This document shows, one piece after another, positions 1-12,038 of a stretch of DNA of 64,000 nt; position 1 is the first letter of the stretch; every line of letters begins with the position of its first letter. The position numbers were made by a program, and so were the translations under genes. Source of the stretch: Microplitis mediator (taxonomy: Eukaryota; Arthropoda; Insecta; Hymenoptera; Braconidae); assembly GCF_029852145.1 (NCBI RefSeq), contig NC_079977.1:17920781-17984780 (forward strand), given 5' to 3'. The notes beneath the pieces were generated by a model, which saw only the letters and a list, made by a program, of their open reading frames with translations, made no database searches and had not been told where the DNA came from.

Positions 1-87
1 TAACATATATTTGTAATATACATTTCACTTGCTACTGACAGTGAAGTATAGGCATAACGCTTCAGCGCCATCCATTTTCAGGGCTAG

Positions 88-125
<38 letters not shown>

Positions 126-415
126 ATTCCGACTTCCATGGCCACCGTCCTGCTGTCTTAAGCAACCAACGCCTTTTATGGTATCCCATAAGCGTTAATT
201 TAGGCGCCTTAACTTCACGTTTGGTTCATCCCACAGCGCCAGTTCTGCTTACCAAAAATGGCCCACTTGGCACTTTGATCCGAAATCTCATGGCTTCATA
301 AATTCAAGCAAGCCAGAGATCTCACCCATTTAAAGTTTGAGAATAGGTTGAGATCGTTTCGATCCCAAGACCTCTAATCATTCGCTTTACCAGATGAGAC
401 TCAAAATTATAAATG

Positions 416-468
<53 letters not shown>

Positions 469-1271
469 AGTCTTTCGCCCCTATACCCAGTTCAGACGAT
501 CGATTTGCACGTCAGAATCGCTACGGACCTCCATCAGGGTTTCCCCTGACTTCATCCTGACCAGGCATAGTTCACCATCTTTCGGGTCCCAACGTGTACG
601 CTCTAGGTACGCCCTTTCTCAATGAGAATAGAACGTCCTGAGAATGCGGGATTACATCGTAACGTAACCCATCTTCTCTCAATTGTCTTAAGACAATCTA
701 TACTTTCATTACGCCTTTAGGTTTGGTTTATATAAATATATCCCAATGACTTGCGTACATGTTAGACTCCTTGGTCCGTGTTTCAAGACGGGTCCTGTAA
801 GTACCCAAAGCAGTAGCATCGCTAACCGGTAAATAAGCCAGTTAAAGACATTATACAGCTAACAGCAGATTTTTCCCAGCGACGGTATTAGATCCGCACT
901 ACCAGAAGAAAATCATACTTGCGGTAAGTCTAACGCAAATAATTGCGGCTCAATACCATATGTATACTGTCAAACAGTTTATCAGGACACCAAATGTCTT
1001 CAGTATAATAAAATACTAAAGGCTACCAGTTGAGCCATAGATAAACATCTAACAGGTTGCGACGTTCTACTAGAGGAGAAGTGCACGCCGACGAATTTAG
1101 CAAAAATAATACAAGCAAGTATAATTTAGTGACCACAAGGATTCTATTATCACATCATAGCTTGCATTAATACTAAAAACGCTGACGATGAATCTCCCCA
1201 TTCGATCTTTTGGGTTTCACAGGTTTACCCCTGAACGGTTTCACGTACTCTTGAACTCTCTCTTCAAAGTT

Positions 1272-1313
<42 letters not shown>

Positions 1314-1656
1314 GTAACAATATTTAGCCTTAGATGGAGTTTACCACCCACTTAGAGCTGCACTCTCAAGCAACCCGACTCTAAGGAGAGAATCACCCGA
1401 AATAATTTCCAGTCACTACGGGCCTGGCACCCTCTATGGGTAAATGGCCCCATTCAAGATGGACTTGGACATGATAATAAATCTCGGGTTAAATGATTCC
1501 TCCTAAACACTACATCTCCCAATGGCATAACCATAGGATTTAGTGCTGGGCTAATTCCTGTTCACTCGCCGTTACTAAGGAAATCCTTGTTAGTTTCTTT
1601 TCCTCCGCTTATTAATATGCTTAAATTCAGCGGGTAGTCTCACTTAATCTGAGGTC
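1..1656 (-). rRNA. 28S (large subunit) rRNA, 5' part, cut by window edge
   Basis: Reading the minus strand, the gene begins near 1656 with the conserved LSU start (GACCTCAGATTAAG) and ACCCGCTGAATTTAAGCAT, and runs off the left edge. The plus strand also shows conserved LSU blocks such as CCATCTTTCGGGTCCCAAC (about 575) and ACTCCTTAGCGGATTCCGAC (about 112). About 1.65 kb of 28S is present. No R1/R2-type insertion is visible, but their usual target sites lie in the part that is missing. The gene follows 18S, ITS1, 5.8S and ITS2 in the standard order. The boundary is set by conservation and may be off by a few bases. Confidence 0.96.
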
Positions 1657-1895
1657 GTCGAATTGAATTTAAGACTCAATGAAATAAAGAAGTAACAACT
1701 GTTGTCGGTCTATTAAAAATATAATTCGTAGACTCGAAAATCAGTTGTACTGTATTATAATGTTAATTCACTGATTCAAGTAATTATAATAATTTCAAAC
1801 GACATCATTTTGTTTATATTCAAATACTAATGATGAACGTTCAATGTATATTTTATCGCTAGTACAAATTAATGTAAGCAGTTTTTATATAATAA
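1657..1895 (-). other. ITS2 (internal transcribed spacer 2)
   Basis: AT-rich, unconserved spacer of about 240 bp between the 3' end of 5.8S and the 5' end of 28S. It is recognised by position only. Confidence 0.9.
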
Positions 1896-2052
1896 ACGAC
1901 CCTCAGCCAAGTGTGGTCCGGGAATAGGATCCGTGGACCGCAATGTGCGTTCGAAGTGTCGATGTTCGTGTGTCCTGCAGTTCACAAGTTGACGCGCAAT
2001 TAGCTGCGTTCTTCATCGATTTACGAGCCAAGTGATCCACCGTTCAGGATAA
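1896..2052 (-). rRNA. 5.8S rRNA
   Basis: The minus strand carries the conserved 5.8S core: CTGAACGGTGGATCACTTGG near the 5' end (about 2045), then TCGATGAAGAACGCAGC, then GAACTGCAGGACACACGAAC, ending near GGCTGAGGGTCGTTT (about 1897). The length of about 157 nt is normal for an insect. The ends are placed by comparison with typical 5.8S termini. Confidence 0.95.
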
Positions 2053-2460
2053 TCATCATTTTTAAGAAAATATTTATTTTCTCTATTTTGCTTGTTACTT
2101 AACTTTTATACAGTGACAAAATGTCTTTTACATTAGAAACATATTATCTTATTCTAATGTAAAATTGCCATCTATACATCAGATGTATATGGCAACGAAA
2201 CTTTGTAAATATAATTCAGCCATGGCATATATTCATTTAAAAACCTCATCTATACAATATGCACGAAACATTTAGAGTATAGACTAGTATAGGTTACCAT
2301 AACTATTTGTAGTAAGTATTATCAATACACAAAGTTTCTGAAGATACTTTTGTATAAGTATTCTTTCTATTTACTTTTTATAATGCGTGCGTTAACACTT
2401 TTGAAAGTAATATTTATATGTATATATATTACAATTACAACATTTGTATTGTATATTATA

Positions 2461-2463
<3 letters not shown>
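2053..2463 (-). other. ITS1 (internal transcribed spacer 1)
   Basis: About 410 bp of AT-rich spacer between the 18S 3' end and the 5.8S 5' end. It is recognised by position. There are no coding features. Confidence 0.9.
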
Positions 2464-2521
<58 letters not shown>

Positions 2522-2607
2522 AATAATCAAGTTTGGTCATCTTTCCAACAACATCGGCAATGCCGAAACATTGCCGCGCATCAGTCCGAAGACCTCACTA
2601 AATCATT

Positions 2608-2653
<46 letters not shown>

Positions 2654-3134
2654 ATCAACACGAGCTTATGACTCGTGCTTACTGGGAATTCCTCGTTCAT
2701 GGGGAATAATTGCAAGCCCCAATCCCTAGCACGAAAGAGGTTCAGCGGGTTACCCGGGCCTTTCGGCCAGGGAAGACACGTTGATTCTTTCAGTGTAGCG
2801 CGCGTGCGGCCCAGAACATCTAAGGGCATCACAGACCTGTTATTGCTCAATCTCGTGCGGCTAGAAGCCGCCTGTCCCTCTAAGAAGATATTTATTTACG
2901 TTGGTAGTAAAAATCACTTGATCCGAAAATCAAGTAAATCTTTCAAGATACCAAAAACGCCTATTTAGCAGGCTAGAGTCTCGTTCGTTATCGGAATTAA
3001 CCAGACAAATCGCTCCACCAACTAAGAACGGCCATGCACCACCACCCACCGAATCAAGAAAGAGCTATCAATCTGTCAATCCTTCCGGTGTCCGGGCCTG
3101 GTGAGGTTTCCCGTGTTGAGTCAAATTAAGCCGC

Positions 3135-3183
<49 letters not shown>

Positions 3184-4372
3184 TTTGCAACCATACTTCC
3201 CCCGGAACCCAAAAGCTTTGGTTTCCCGGAAGCTGCCCGCCGAGTCATCGGAGGAACATCGGCGGATCGCTAGCTGGCATCGTTTATGGTTAGAACTAGG
3301 GCGGTATCTGATCGCCTTCGAACCTCTAACTTTCGTTCTTGATTAATGAAAACATTTTTGGCAAATGCTTTCGCTTCTGTTCGTCTTGCGACGATCCAAG
3401 AATTTCACCTCTAACGTCGCAATACGAATGCCCCCATCTGTCCCTATTAATCATTACCTCGGTATTCCGAAAACCAACAAAATAGAACCGAGGTCCTATT
3501 CTATTATTCCATGCACACAGTATTCAGGCGAAATAAGCCTGCTTTAAGCACTCTAATTTGTTCAAAGTAAACGTACCGGCCTACCTCGACACTCAATTAA
3601 GAGCACCGCGATAGGATTAAATTGGACCGCCAAGTTTGACCTTAGCTAAATCCACCGGTAGGACGTTCCATAACATGTCAGTTAACACCGCGAGCGATGA
3701 ACCAACAGTATGAAACACAGATTCAACTACGAGCTTTTTAACCGCAACAACTTTAATATACGCTATTGGAGCTGGAATTACCGCGGCTGCTGGCACCAGA
3801 CTTGCCCTCCAATGGATCCTCATTAAAGGATTTAAAGTGTATTCATTCCGATTACGGGGCCTCGGATGAGTCCCGTATCGTTATTTTTCGTCACTACCTC
3901 CCCGTGCCGGGAGTGGGTAATTTGCGCGCCTGCTGCCTTCCTTGGATGTGGTAGCCGTTTCTCAGGCTCCCTCTCCGGAATCGAACCCTGATTCCCCGTT
4001 ACCCGTTACAACCATGGTAGGCGCAGAACCTACCATCGACAGTTGATAAGGCAGACATTTGAAAGATTCGTCGTCGGTACTAGACCATACGATCAGCAGA
4101 AAGTTATTCAGAGTCACCAAAAGTAACGATGGACAAGCCACCGATTGGTTTTGATCTAATAAAAGCGTTCCTTCCATCTCTGGTCGGAACTCTGGTTTGC
4201 ATGTATTAGCTCTAGAATTACCACAGTTATCCAAGTAAATGTGGGTACGATCTAAGGAACCATAACTGATTTAATGAGCCATTCGCGGTTTCACCTTAAT
4301 ACGGCATGTACTGAGACATGCATGGCTTAATCTTTGAGACAAGCATATGACTACTGGCAGGATCAACCAGGG
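2464..4372 (-). rRNA. 18S (small subunit) rRNA, complete
   Basis: The 5' end on the minus strand is CCTGGTTGATCCTGCCAG (about 4371) and the 3' end is GTGAACCTGCGGAAGGATCA (about 2468). Universal blocks are intact in between, including GTGCCAGCAGCCGCGGTAAT (about 3790) and TTGTACACACCGCCCGTC (about 2625). The length of about 1.9 kb is typical of insects. I see no intron or frame-breaking rearrangement. Short ORFs drawn across it are shadows. Confidence 0.97.
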
Positions 4373-4980
4373 AGCTTCGTTTATGTTTTATTAAAAAAAC
4401 ATTAGAATTACTCCTCTTTCACTTAAACATACATGTTAGTCTTTAAAAAATACTAACAATTGTTAAAGTGGTGCTGTTTAAAGCATTTGCTTATTACAAC
4501 ACTTGAAAATTTTAAATTAACATTATTTATTCACAAAATTGAATAATAACTTTTAATTTTCAACCATCCTCTCATTTTTGTAAATATTACTCTCGCTAGA
4601 TATTTTTATCAAAGCGACTTGGTTTTTATACACGTAAACGTGATATTTTATTCTTGCTCGGGAACAAGTAAGTCAATACTCAGTTTCATATTTGTATACT
4701 TTTTTAAAGTTATACATAATATTATATAAACGCCGTAGCGATTTACCACATAAAGAGTCATTCAGTCATAGACATCGACCCGTGGTAGTGTCACGTTAAT
4801 AGTATACAACTTGCCGTAGTCAGTATCTCTCAGCTCTTACTCGAGCCGCTTCAACTGACTACTCCTTCATACTAGTACGAGCCGGCGTCTAAAAAGATTG
4901 TAGTTGCGCACTAACTGTCAGCTGCGTGAGCGACGGCGGATACAACGGTAGCTCCCTGTATCTAAATTACCTGTTCGTAC
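4373..4980 (-). promoter_or_regulatory. rDNA 5' external spacer and probable Pol I promoter region
   Basis: This is the sequence immediately upstream of 18S in the transcription direction. 4373-4735 is AT-rich and resembles a 5' ETS. About 4740-4975 is a distinctly GC-richer island in otherwise AT-rich DNA, and it ends abruptly. By position it is a reasonable place for the Pol I promoter or ETS start. No conserved promoter sequence can be recognised, because insect Pol I promoters diverge quickly. The regulatory call is inference. Confidence 0.4.
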
Positions 4981-6088
4981 TTAATTATTTTTTCAATATA
5001 AAATTATTTATTTAAATACACATAGTATTATTATTATTATTAATTTTTTGTTTTTTTTTTAAATTAAGTAAATAAATAATTTTTTTGTTTTAATTATTTG
5101 ACATTTTTGATTAAAAAGTCAACTACTTCTCAAATAAATTCTAATCTTATTTATCAATATGTATTATCTTTCATATATGTTTTTTAATATATATAATCAT
5201 TTTTACTACATTTACTTGAAAATAAAAAAAAATAAAAATAACGTTTATTTAAAATTTTTTCATACTTATATTATGTACTCTTATACAATCAAAAATTATT
5301 AAACTATAGTAGACTATATTAAATTCTTTTTTAGTTTCTACAGCTAAATATCCGAAAACGGATTAAAAATTATATACCTTTCTAATAAATCATTTTCAAC
5401 TTTTATATTTATTTTTTATTTATATATGTAATTATAATAAGTAAATAATTTTAATTTTACTTATGTTAAACATTATTTTAATTGATAAAAGATTTCAATA
5501 GTATCGCATTTAAATATATAGTGTCTTTATTATAAACCAACTATTGATTTTTTTTTTTTTCACAACGGTCATAGTAATAATTCGAATTTTTTTTTATTAC
5601 TTCGTTTCAATCTTTTAATGTTTTTTTATTTATTCATTTTTTTTTTTATTTAACGAAATATTTTAACTGTAAACGTAAAATCACTTCAAATTCTTTTATT
5701 CAGTCTGTTTTATGAATTGAAATTTTAAACTAGTTTAAAATCAAAATTAATCGATTTTGAGTAATTAATATGTATCCATAGAAAAAAAAAATCTTTAAAT
5801 TCATTTCAATAATATTTGTTGTTTATTAGCTTTTATTTCTGTTTTCTTAATCTTTTAAATGATCATTCGTTCCATTCTTATAAAATTTCATGTTAGATAG
5901 TTCTTTTTTTTTTTTTTTCCTTTTATTATTTAATAGTGACTATTTAATTTTTTTTTTTGCAAAACATTTATATTAATTATTTGAATGAATACATTCAGAC
6001 AAAAAAACTTATTTAATTGATATTTCTAAATATACAATAGCTTGATAATTTAATTAATTCGTTTTTTAACCATAATAATATAAATATG
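4981..6088. other. AT-rich intergenic DNA, no feature recognised
   Basis: Homopolymer and low-complexity T/A runs. I see no ORF, RNA gene or inverted-repeat element. A second rDNA unit does not start here, so the rDNA array or orphan unit ends before this point. Confidence 0.6.
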
Positions 6089-6658
6089 AGACTGATTCAA
6101 AAAAATCGACTGAACTGAAAATTTTCTTTAATAATCTAAACTTTGTTGATTAAAATTATTTATATTAAATTTTCAGTTAATTGCGCATAACTTACGACCT
6201 ATGAGAAATATCGAAAATTTTTCTGAGATAAGTTGTAGAAAATAAAATGCTCTACAAAAAATGTCCTTTAAAATTTTCGGATAAAGTTGATGGTTGCATA
6301 AAAAAATTTAAAAAATGTAAAAATTTAGCGTCAATCGATTTTCAACTTTGAATTACTTATGAAGAAGTAAAAATATCGAAAAATTATAAGAGACCTTTTT
6401 TGTAGAGCGTCAAATTTTTCATGATAATATGTCTTGAACATTTAAAAGTATTGGTCCCACCGAGAGCTACAAAATTCCAAACCATAAAAAATAAATTTTC
6501 CCATGTTATTTAAACGGAAAATAGAAAATCACGATGCGGCCGTTGTTAATATTAATATCAAGAGCCCAAACTTTTACAATATTTTTTTTTCGTCATTTCC
6601 AACAATATTTTCGATATAATGAAAAAAAAAAATTTAGTCGATTTTTTTGAATCAGTCT
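6089..6658. mobile_element. Foldback MITE, AGACTGATTCAAAAAAATCG family, shortened left arm
   Basis: Terminal inverted repeats AGACTGATTCAAAAAAATCG lie at both ends (left from 6089, right ending 6658). The body is non-coding and shares long stretches with 56343-57132, such as TTGGTCCCACCGAGAGCTAC near 6452. The full family seems to be a long palindrome, and here the left arm is mostly deleted. The mariner-like TA target cannot be shown on the left flank. The class assignment (Tc1/mariner-type MITE) is inference from the TIR style. Confidence 0.8.
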
Positions 6659-7291
6659 AATAAATATACGAACAATTTATATTATTATAATGAATCATTA
6701 TAAATATTTTTAACGACTTTATTTTCACTCAATAATTATTAATAGTAAATTTATAAAATAAACTATGACAATCAAAAAAATTTTGTATTTATAAATCGTA
6801 AATATCTTAGTTATGTTGATCAAGATGTACTGAATTATCGTGAACCAACCGTTACCTGTTGTTTAATATGTTATTTCTAGCCTGGCAGATATCATTTTCA
6901 TGTTTTGACGATCTTTTATTTTATTTTACTCAGTTATTAATCCAAATAAGTTAATTAGTCATAACTAAATTTATTAGTTCTATTATATGTTGTTCAAAGG
7001 TTACATTTAATAAAATAATATACGATTTTAAAAATTATTTGTGGCTATAGTACTGCCTATTTTAGGTTACTAACATGTATCTTTTGATTTTTTGGTAATA
7101 TTCTACTTTGAACTTATTAGTGAGATAGTTGAAAATTTTAATAACAAGGAGACCTATTGATTTAAGTATAAGCTCAGTTTTTAATAAGTATGTATGTGTT
7201 TCTTATGAATCCTTTTTTTTTTTTTAATTATTCACCAACTTAATTTTATTATATCTACCGCATTCAAAACAAAAACATTTATGTATATATA
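6659..7291. other. AT-rich spacer between MITEs
   Basis: No coding potential or repeat structure is recognised. Confidence 0.5.
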
Positions 7292-8159
7292 TTAGACTGA
7301 GCCAAAAAAATTGACTATTTTTTTTTTTCTTCGCTATATCGAGAATATAATTCAGAATGACAAAAAAAAAAATCATGAAAGTTTGAGCCCTTAATATTAA
7401 TTTTAAGAGGTCTATCATCGTAAAATTAAATTCCCTACAAAAAAGGTCTGATTTAAAAGTTCGTCAGACAAGCCGTTTCCGATTAATTAAGCTTAATAAA
7501 TTGATACTTTTTTTCGATTTAACATTTTTACTTTCAATTTTGTAACTGGCGAACCAATAAATATCAAATAAGGACCATGACAGATTTTTAAAGAAAATTT
7601 AATGCTCTACAAAAAAAGGTTTTTTAACATTTTTTGCTAAATTCACTCCTTCAAAAGTTATTCAAGGTTGAATTTGAGTCAAAACGATTTCAATAACGTG
7701 AATAACTTTCGAAGGAGTGAATTTAGCAAAAAATGTTAAGAGGCCTTTTTTGTAGACCATTAAATTTCTTTAAAACACCTGTCATGGTCCTTATTAGATA
7801 TTTCTTAATTCGTCAGTTACAAAATTCAAAAGTAGAAATGTTAAATCGAAAAAATATATCACTTTATTAAGCTTAATTAATCGGAAACGGCTTGTCGAAA
7901 ATTTTCAATCAGACTTTTTTTGTAGGGAATTTAATTTTACATAAGAATAAGTAAAAATTATTTTTTTTTACTCCAATGTTTTAGCAGTTCTGACGTAAAA
8001 CATCAAATTATGAATTAAAATCAAAAATAGCGATGATAGACCTCTTAAAATTAATATTAAGGGCTCAAACTTTCATGAAATTTTTTTTCTTTGTCATTCT
8101 GAATAATATTTTCGATATAGCTATAAAAAAAAAATTGTCAATTTTTTTGGCCCAGTCTA

Positions 8160-8160
<1 letters not shown>
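7292..8160. mobile_element. Long palindromic MITE, TTAGACTGRGCC termini
   Basis: TIRs begin TTAGACTGAGCCAAAAAAAT on the left and TTAGACTGGGCCAAAAAAAT on the right (reverse complement). The two halves (7292-7710 and about 7700-8160) fold on each other almost throughout: for example, the GAATTTAGCAAAAAATGTTA block near 7718 matches its complement near 7620. It sits in TA-repeat DNA, consistent with a TA target. It encodes no transposase. Confidence 0.85.
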
Positions 8161-8192
<32 letters not shown>

Positions 8193-8198
8193 TTTATT
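8161..8198. repeat. (TA)n microsatellite between two MITEs
   Basis: Imperfect TA/TG dinucleotide run joining two foldback elements. A similar short TA run follows the second element at about 9196-9211. Confidence 0.8.
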
Positions 8199-9195
8199 AG
8201 GGTGCTTCATTTCAGAGCAGCATTTTTTTTTTTAAGTGCTTGTGGAAAAAATCATAGTTCAACACAAAAAAAAAGTTTTTGCGCAAGGAAAAAAATTCTA
8301 TGTCAATTACAGACCTAGCTCATCGAAAAATTCGATTTTCCCACTGAAATAACACCGGAAAAATTTTTTTTTTAGCTTTAAGTATTGTTAACTCATTAAA
8401 CAAATCAATAGATCGAATAGACTAATACATATTTTCGTAGGAAATTGATCGCTCTACAAAAAAGGCCTCTTATCATTTTTCGATAAATCCATTTGTTCAA
8501 AAGTTATTAGAGCTCGAAGTCAAGTTGGAGATCTTTTTACTTTTTCGGCGAAACTATCAGTTTTATCACAAAATGTTGTAGAATCTTTTTTGTTGACAAT
8601 TTTATTTTCTACAAATTACTATCTGTAAAATTTTTTCAAATTCCGCATTATTTTCTATTTATTATCATTTCAATTTCAAGCTGTTAAAAAAGTGGTTCTG
8701 GTCGATTTCAAGAGCTCGACATTAAAATGGAAATAACTAGAAAACAATGCTGGATTTCAAAAAACTTTACTGATAATAATTTGTAGAGAATAAACTTGTC
8801 AACAAAAAAGATTTCACAACATTTTGTAATAAGACTGATAGTTTCGCCGAAAAAGTAAAAAGATCTCCAACTTTACTTCGAGCTCTAATAACTTTTGAAC
8901 AGATGGATTTATCGAAAAATGATAAGAGGCCTTTTTTGTAGAACGATCAATTTCCTACATAAATATGTATGAGTCTATTCGATCTATCGATTTGTTTAAT
9001 GAGTTAACAATACTTAAAGCTAAAAAAAAAATTTTTCCCGTGTTATTTAAATGGAAAAATCGAATTTTTCAATGAGCTAGGTCTGTAATAGACATAAAAT
9101 TTTTTTCCTTGCGCAAAAACTTTTTTTTTGTGTTAAACTATGATTTTTTTCACAAGCACTTAAAAAAAAAATGCTGCTCTGAAATGAAGCAACCT
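8199..9195. mobile_element. Long palindromic MITE, AGGGTGCTTCATTTCAGAGC termini
   Basis: The left end AGGGTGCTTCATTTCAGAGC (8199) matches the reverse complement of the right end, ATGAAGCAACCT (to 9195). Arms of about 460 bp are near-mirror copies around a centre near 8700. Shared blocks include the TATCAGTTTTATCACAAAAT type (about 8560) and its complement near 8825. No ORF is present. It is flanked by TA repeats. Confidence 0.85.
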
Positions 9196-10399
9196 TATAT
9201 ATATATATATATGATTTTATTTCTTAGTACTTTCTAAAATATTCCATTTAATAAGCACAAGAAAAGTGACGATTATTTTTTAATTCTTCAAGGGCCAGCT
9301 CAATTTTAAGTTATCGGGTCACTAATTAAGGCATTTTCTAAGGTATTTTGTTGAAAATTAAATTCTTTACAAAAAAAAAAAAAAAAAAAGACTTAATGGT
9401 CACGTTTTTAAAGTGAGACGTTCACAAGATATAGAAATTTCATTGATTTTATAAATAGAATATTTATAAAAAACTTTTTCAGAAACGTATTAAATATCTT
9501 TTATTTAATCTAAAATACTATTTTTCATTAGTTTGAATTCATTTATAATATCAAGAAATATCAAACTTGATATGTTTCTGAAAAATTTTTTATTTATAAA
9601 ATCAACACAATTTCTAGATCTCGTAAACCTAAAACTATAGTAGCTTGACCTATGAGACTTTTTGCGTAGAGAATTCAATTTTCAACAAAAAATTTCTATT
9701 TGCTTTTTGCCTAGAGCATTTCATTTCCCAGAAAACGCCGAAAACAGCTCCTTAATTACTTAAAATGCAGCTTAAAGGATTGGAACAAATTATCAAATTT
9801 TTTGTGCTTTTTGAATAAAAAATCTTTAAAAACATTAAGAAAGTACGTAGAATTTAAATTAAAGCACATAAAACATTCTAAAACACGCTCTGCTCTCTTA
9901 TATAAGGTTATCATTTCGTCTTATAAAACTATCTGTTAATTAATGACAAATAAATATTATATTTTATAAAAAAAATCCGGTGTTGAGGTCCCAATCTTTC
10001 ATAAAATTTTATTTTAAAGTTATCACAGCAGACCGTTCTCGTTTTGACTGTTTTCAGCTCAAACCGAATTATCTTAACGCAGAGCTTTTGGTATTTTTGA
10101 TGGGAAATTTCGGAAAAATAAATATTTTTGACACGCATTATAATGACATTATAATGTGCAAATCATTATAATGACATGATCATATTTTTCCACCTGGGTG
10201 TGCCGCTTTTTCACATTCTTGTAATACATAAATATACATTTTTTATATTTAAAATATATATTGATCAATTATAATCATATTTAACAAAAATATAGAATTC
10301 AAAAAGAGAATTGGTTAAGTATAAAGTCGAAAATACCCATACAGTAATTTTTATTCCAATTTTAGTCAAAAAGGCGGCGTCACGCTCATAGCGCGAGTA
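9196..10399. other. AT-rich DNA with a decayed palindrome
   Basis: About 9240-9800 is an imperfect palindrome centred near 9510: TTTCAGAAACGTATT on the left pairs with ATGTTTCTGAAAAATT on the right. It is probably an old foldback element with eroded ends. The remainder to 10399 shows nothing that I can call. Confidence 0.45.
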
Positions 10400-10561
10400 A
10401 CGGAAGGTTAAATGTATAGCAATAGTGTTAGTCGATAGTGTTATGGATTGGTCACAGTGTAGGTGAAAATATTGGGGTGACAATTAGTATCCTTATAACC
10501 TCGTTAATTTTTAATAAATTACATGTTATTTAAAACACTCCCATTATTGAATTCAAAAAAA

Positions 10562-11722
10562 TTAATACAGACGGTCTAAATAAATATTTAGTTGAGTTGT
10601 GTCACGGGTACTGAGAAACAATTGAGAGAAAAAAGATGCTTTAGCTGCAGGATTATTTATTGCAGCAATAAGGGTTTTGGGGATAGTAATAGTCAAATTA
10701 CTAACAAAATTTTCTGCCCGTTTTTCCAGGACAGGATCATCAGTTGCTGATATTATTTTACCAATGTATAAAAGAGGCGAATTTTTGTATTTGAGATTGT
10801 CATCATCATTTGGAAACACTAATGCCTTAAATAAAAATAGTAAAATTATGTCAAATTAACAATATAATTTCGCGAAATAATACTTATTAAAAATTACCTG
10901 GAACAAGCAATTGCCTTTTTCTGTACGAGCAACATAGTGCGTTTCGTTATTTATCTTATAGCGAAGGACAATATTTTCGTTTTTAAAAATATGAGAATAA
11001 TAAATGTTTCGTTCGCTCAAATTCATAACACGAACTGACGGAATAATTAATTTTCGTCTTTCAAGTTCAGAGCAAACGGTAATCTTCATACATTTGTAAT
11101 TATTATTTAAATATTTTCGATCAACTCCATAGTCTTTGCGTTTAACCATTTCGTCAAATACGTCAAATTTATAATAAGATTCTGCGGGATAATGACTGTA
11201 CTTTTGATAAGTGACATAGTCCAGTTTTGGTGCGTCATTATCGTTGTATTCAAAACAATCAGTGTAAACTATCGATGTCGATGGGTTAACTGTACCATCG
11301 TATACCTCGACTAATATATTATCGACTACAATAGATGAACTGATATTTTTTAAATCATCAACATTAATAATGTCACCAGGAATCAAGTATTTCAATGGAG
11401 TCATATAAGTAATTGGATCCAGTACCAATCTGGTTTGTGATTCTGGTAATTCAGGCAGTGAATGTAATTTGAGACGAATAACAGTGTGATCACCAAGAAG
11501 ATTAAGAATACTGGAGAATTTCGTTGGATCATGAATCAAATCAATAAGTGATTTAACAGATTTATTTAAATCTCCACTGATCTTATTTTCAAGATTGCGA
11601 TTATTGCTTGCTGTTATTACGCGCCCTTTATGCACAGAAGATTCGAAAAAATAGTCATCCAAATTTATTTTTTCCTGGCATTCTGCGTGTAATTCACACA
11701 TTTCTGCTTTGTTGACATGAAC
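10562..11722 (-). CDS. Unrecognised two-exon gene, duplicate copy 1 (CLFQ family)
   Basis: Minus-strand gene. Exon a is 10898-11722 (open to an ATG at 11755). A short intron of 72 bp follows with donor CCAG|GTAATT and acceptor TTTAAG|GCATTAG. Exon b is 10562-10825 with stop. Exon b has no ATG of its own, and joining after the residues CLFQ keeps the frame. I start exon a at the acceptor-like TTTCCAG|GTTCAT because the same site is kept in copy 2. If so, an upstream exon, perhaps with a signal peptide, is not found. The product is at least 362 residues, with no recognised domain or membrane segment. It has an N-terminal block, then a conserved core (GDIINV, then KITVC, then GNCLFQ), then an exon-b tail rich in alanine and serine. 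The nearest relatives are 22496-23656 and 27826-28416. Function is unknown. Confidence 0.7.
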
Positions 11723-12038
11723 CTGGAAACCAAATTTCATGAATATTGAGTTCATTTACGCAGCCATCAACAAATTTGCCTTTACCAAAGGGTAAAGTTC
11801 CACTAAAGGTTAGGGATGTCATCACCCGGAGCTTAAAATTGTAATTTATTTTGTTCCACGCATAATATTTTTTATTATTGTCTGCATTAAAACTAGGAGG
11901 TTGAATGTCTATAGCCAGTCAAAACAGGCTAACTTTTGACCGATAGTGTGGCAAAAATAATCATATAATATTATATGTGAAAAATGACCCACTATGATTA
12001 TATGTAATCATAGGTAATCAGGAATTTCGTAAAATTAT
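11723..12038. other. 5' flank of the CLFQ copy 1 gene
   Basis: Duplicated upstream sequence. I looked for a signal-peptide exon on the minus strand and found none that is convincing. A small AT-rich motif (TATAATATTATATG) lies near 11960-11980. Confidence 0.45.

Noticed and set aside
2581..4234. ORFs across the 18S gene
   Set aside because: They lie entirely inside conserved rRNA sequence.
11696..11840. A second open frame overlapping the start of the CLFQ genes, present in both copies (TLPFGKGKFVD... in copy 1)
   Set aside because: The copies differ mostly at amino-acid-changing positions in this frame, and upstream of it the copies differ by a one-base shift. It looks like unselected sequence.
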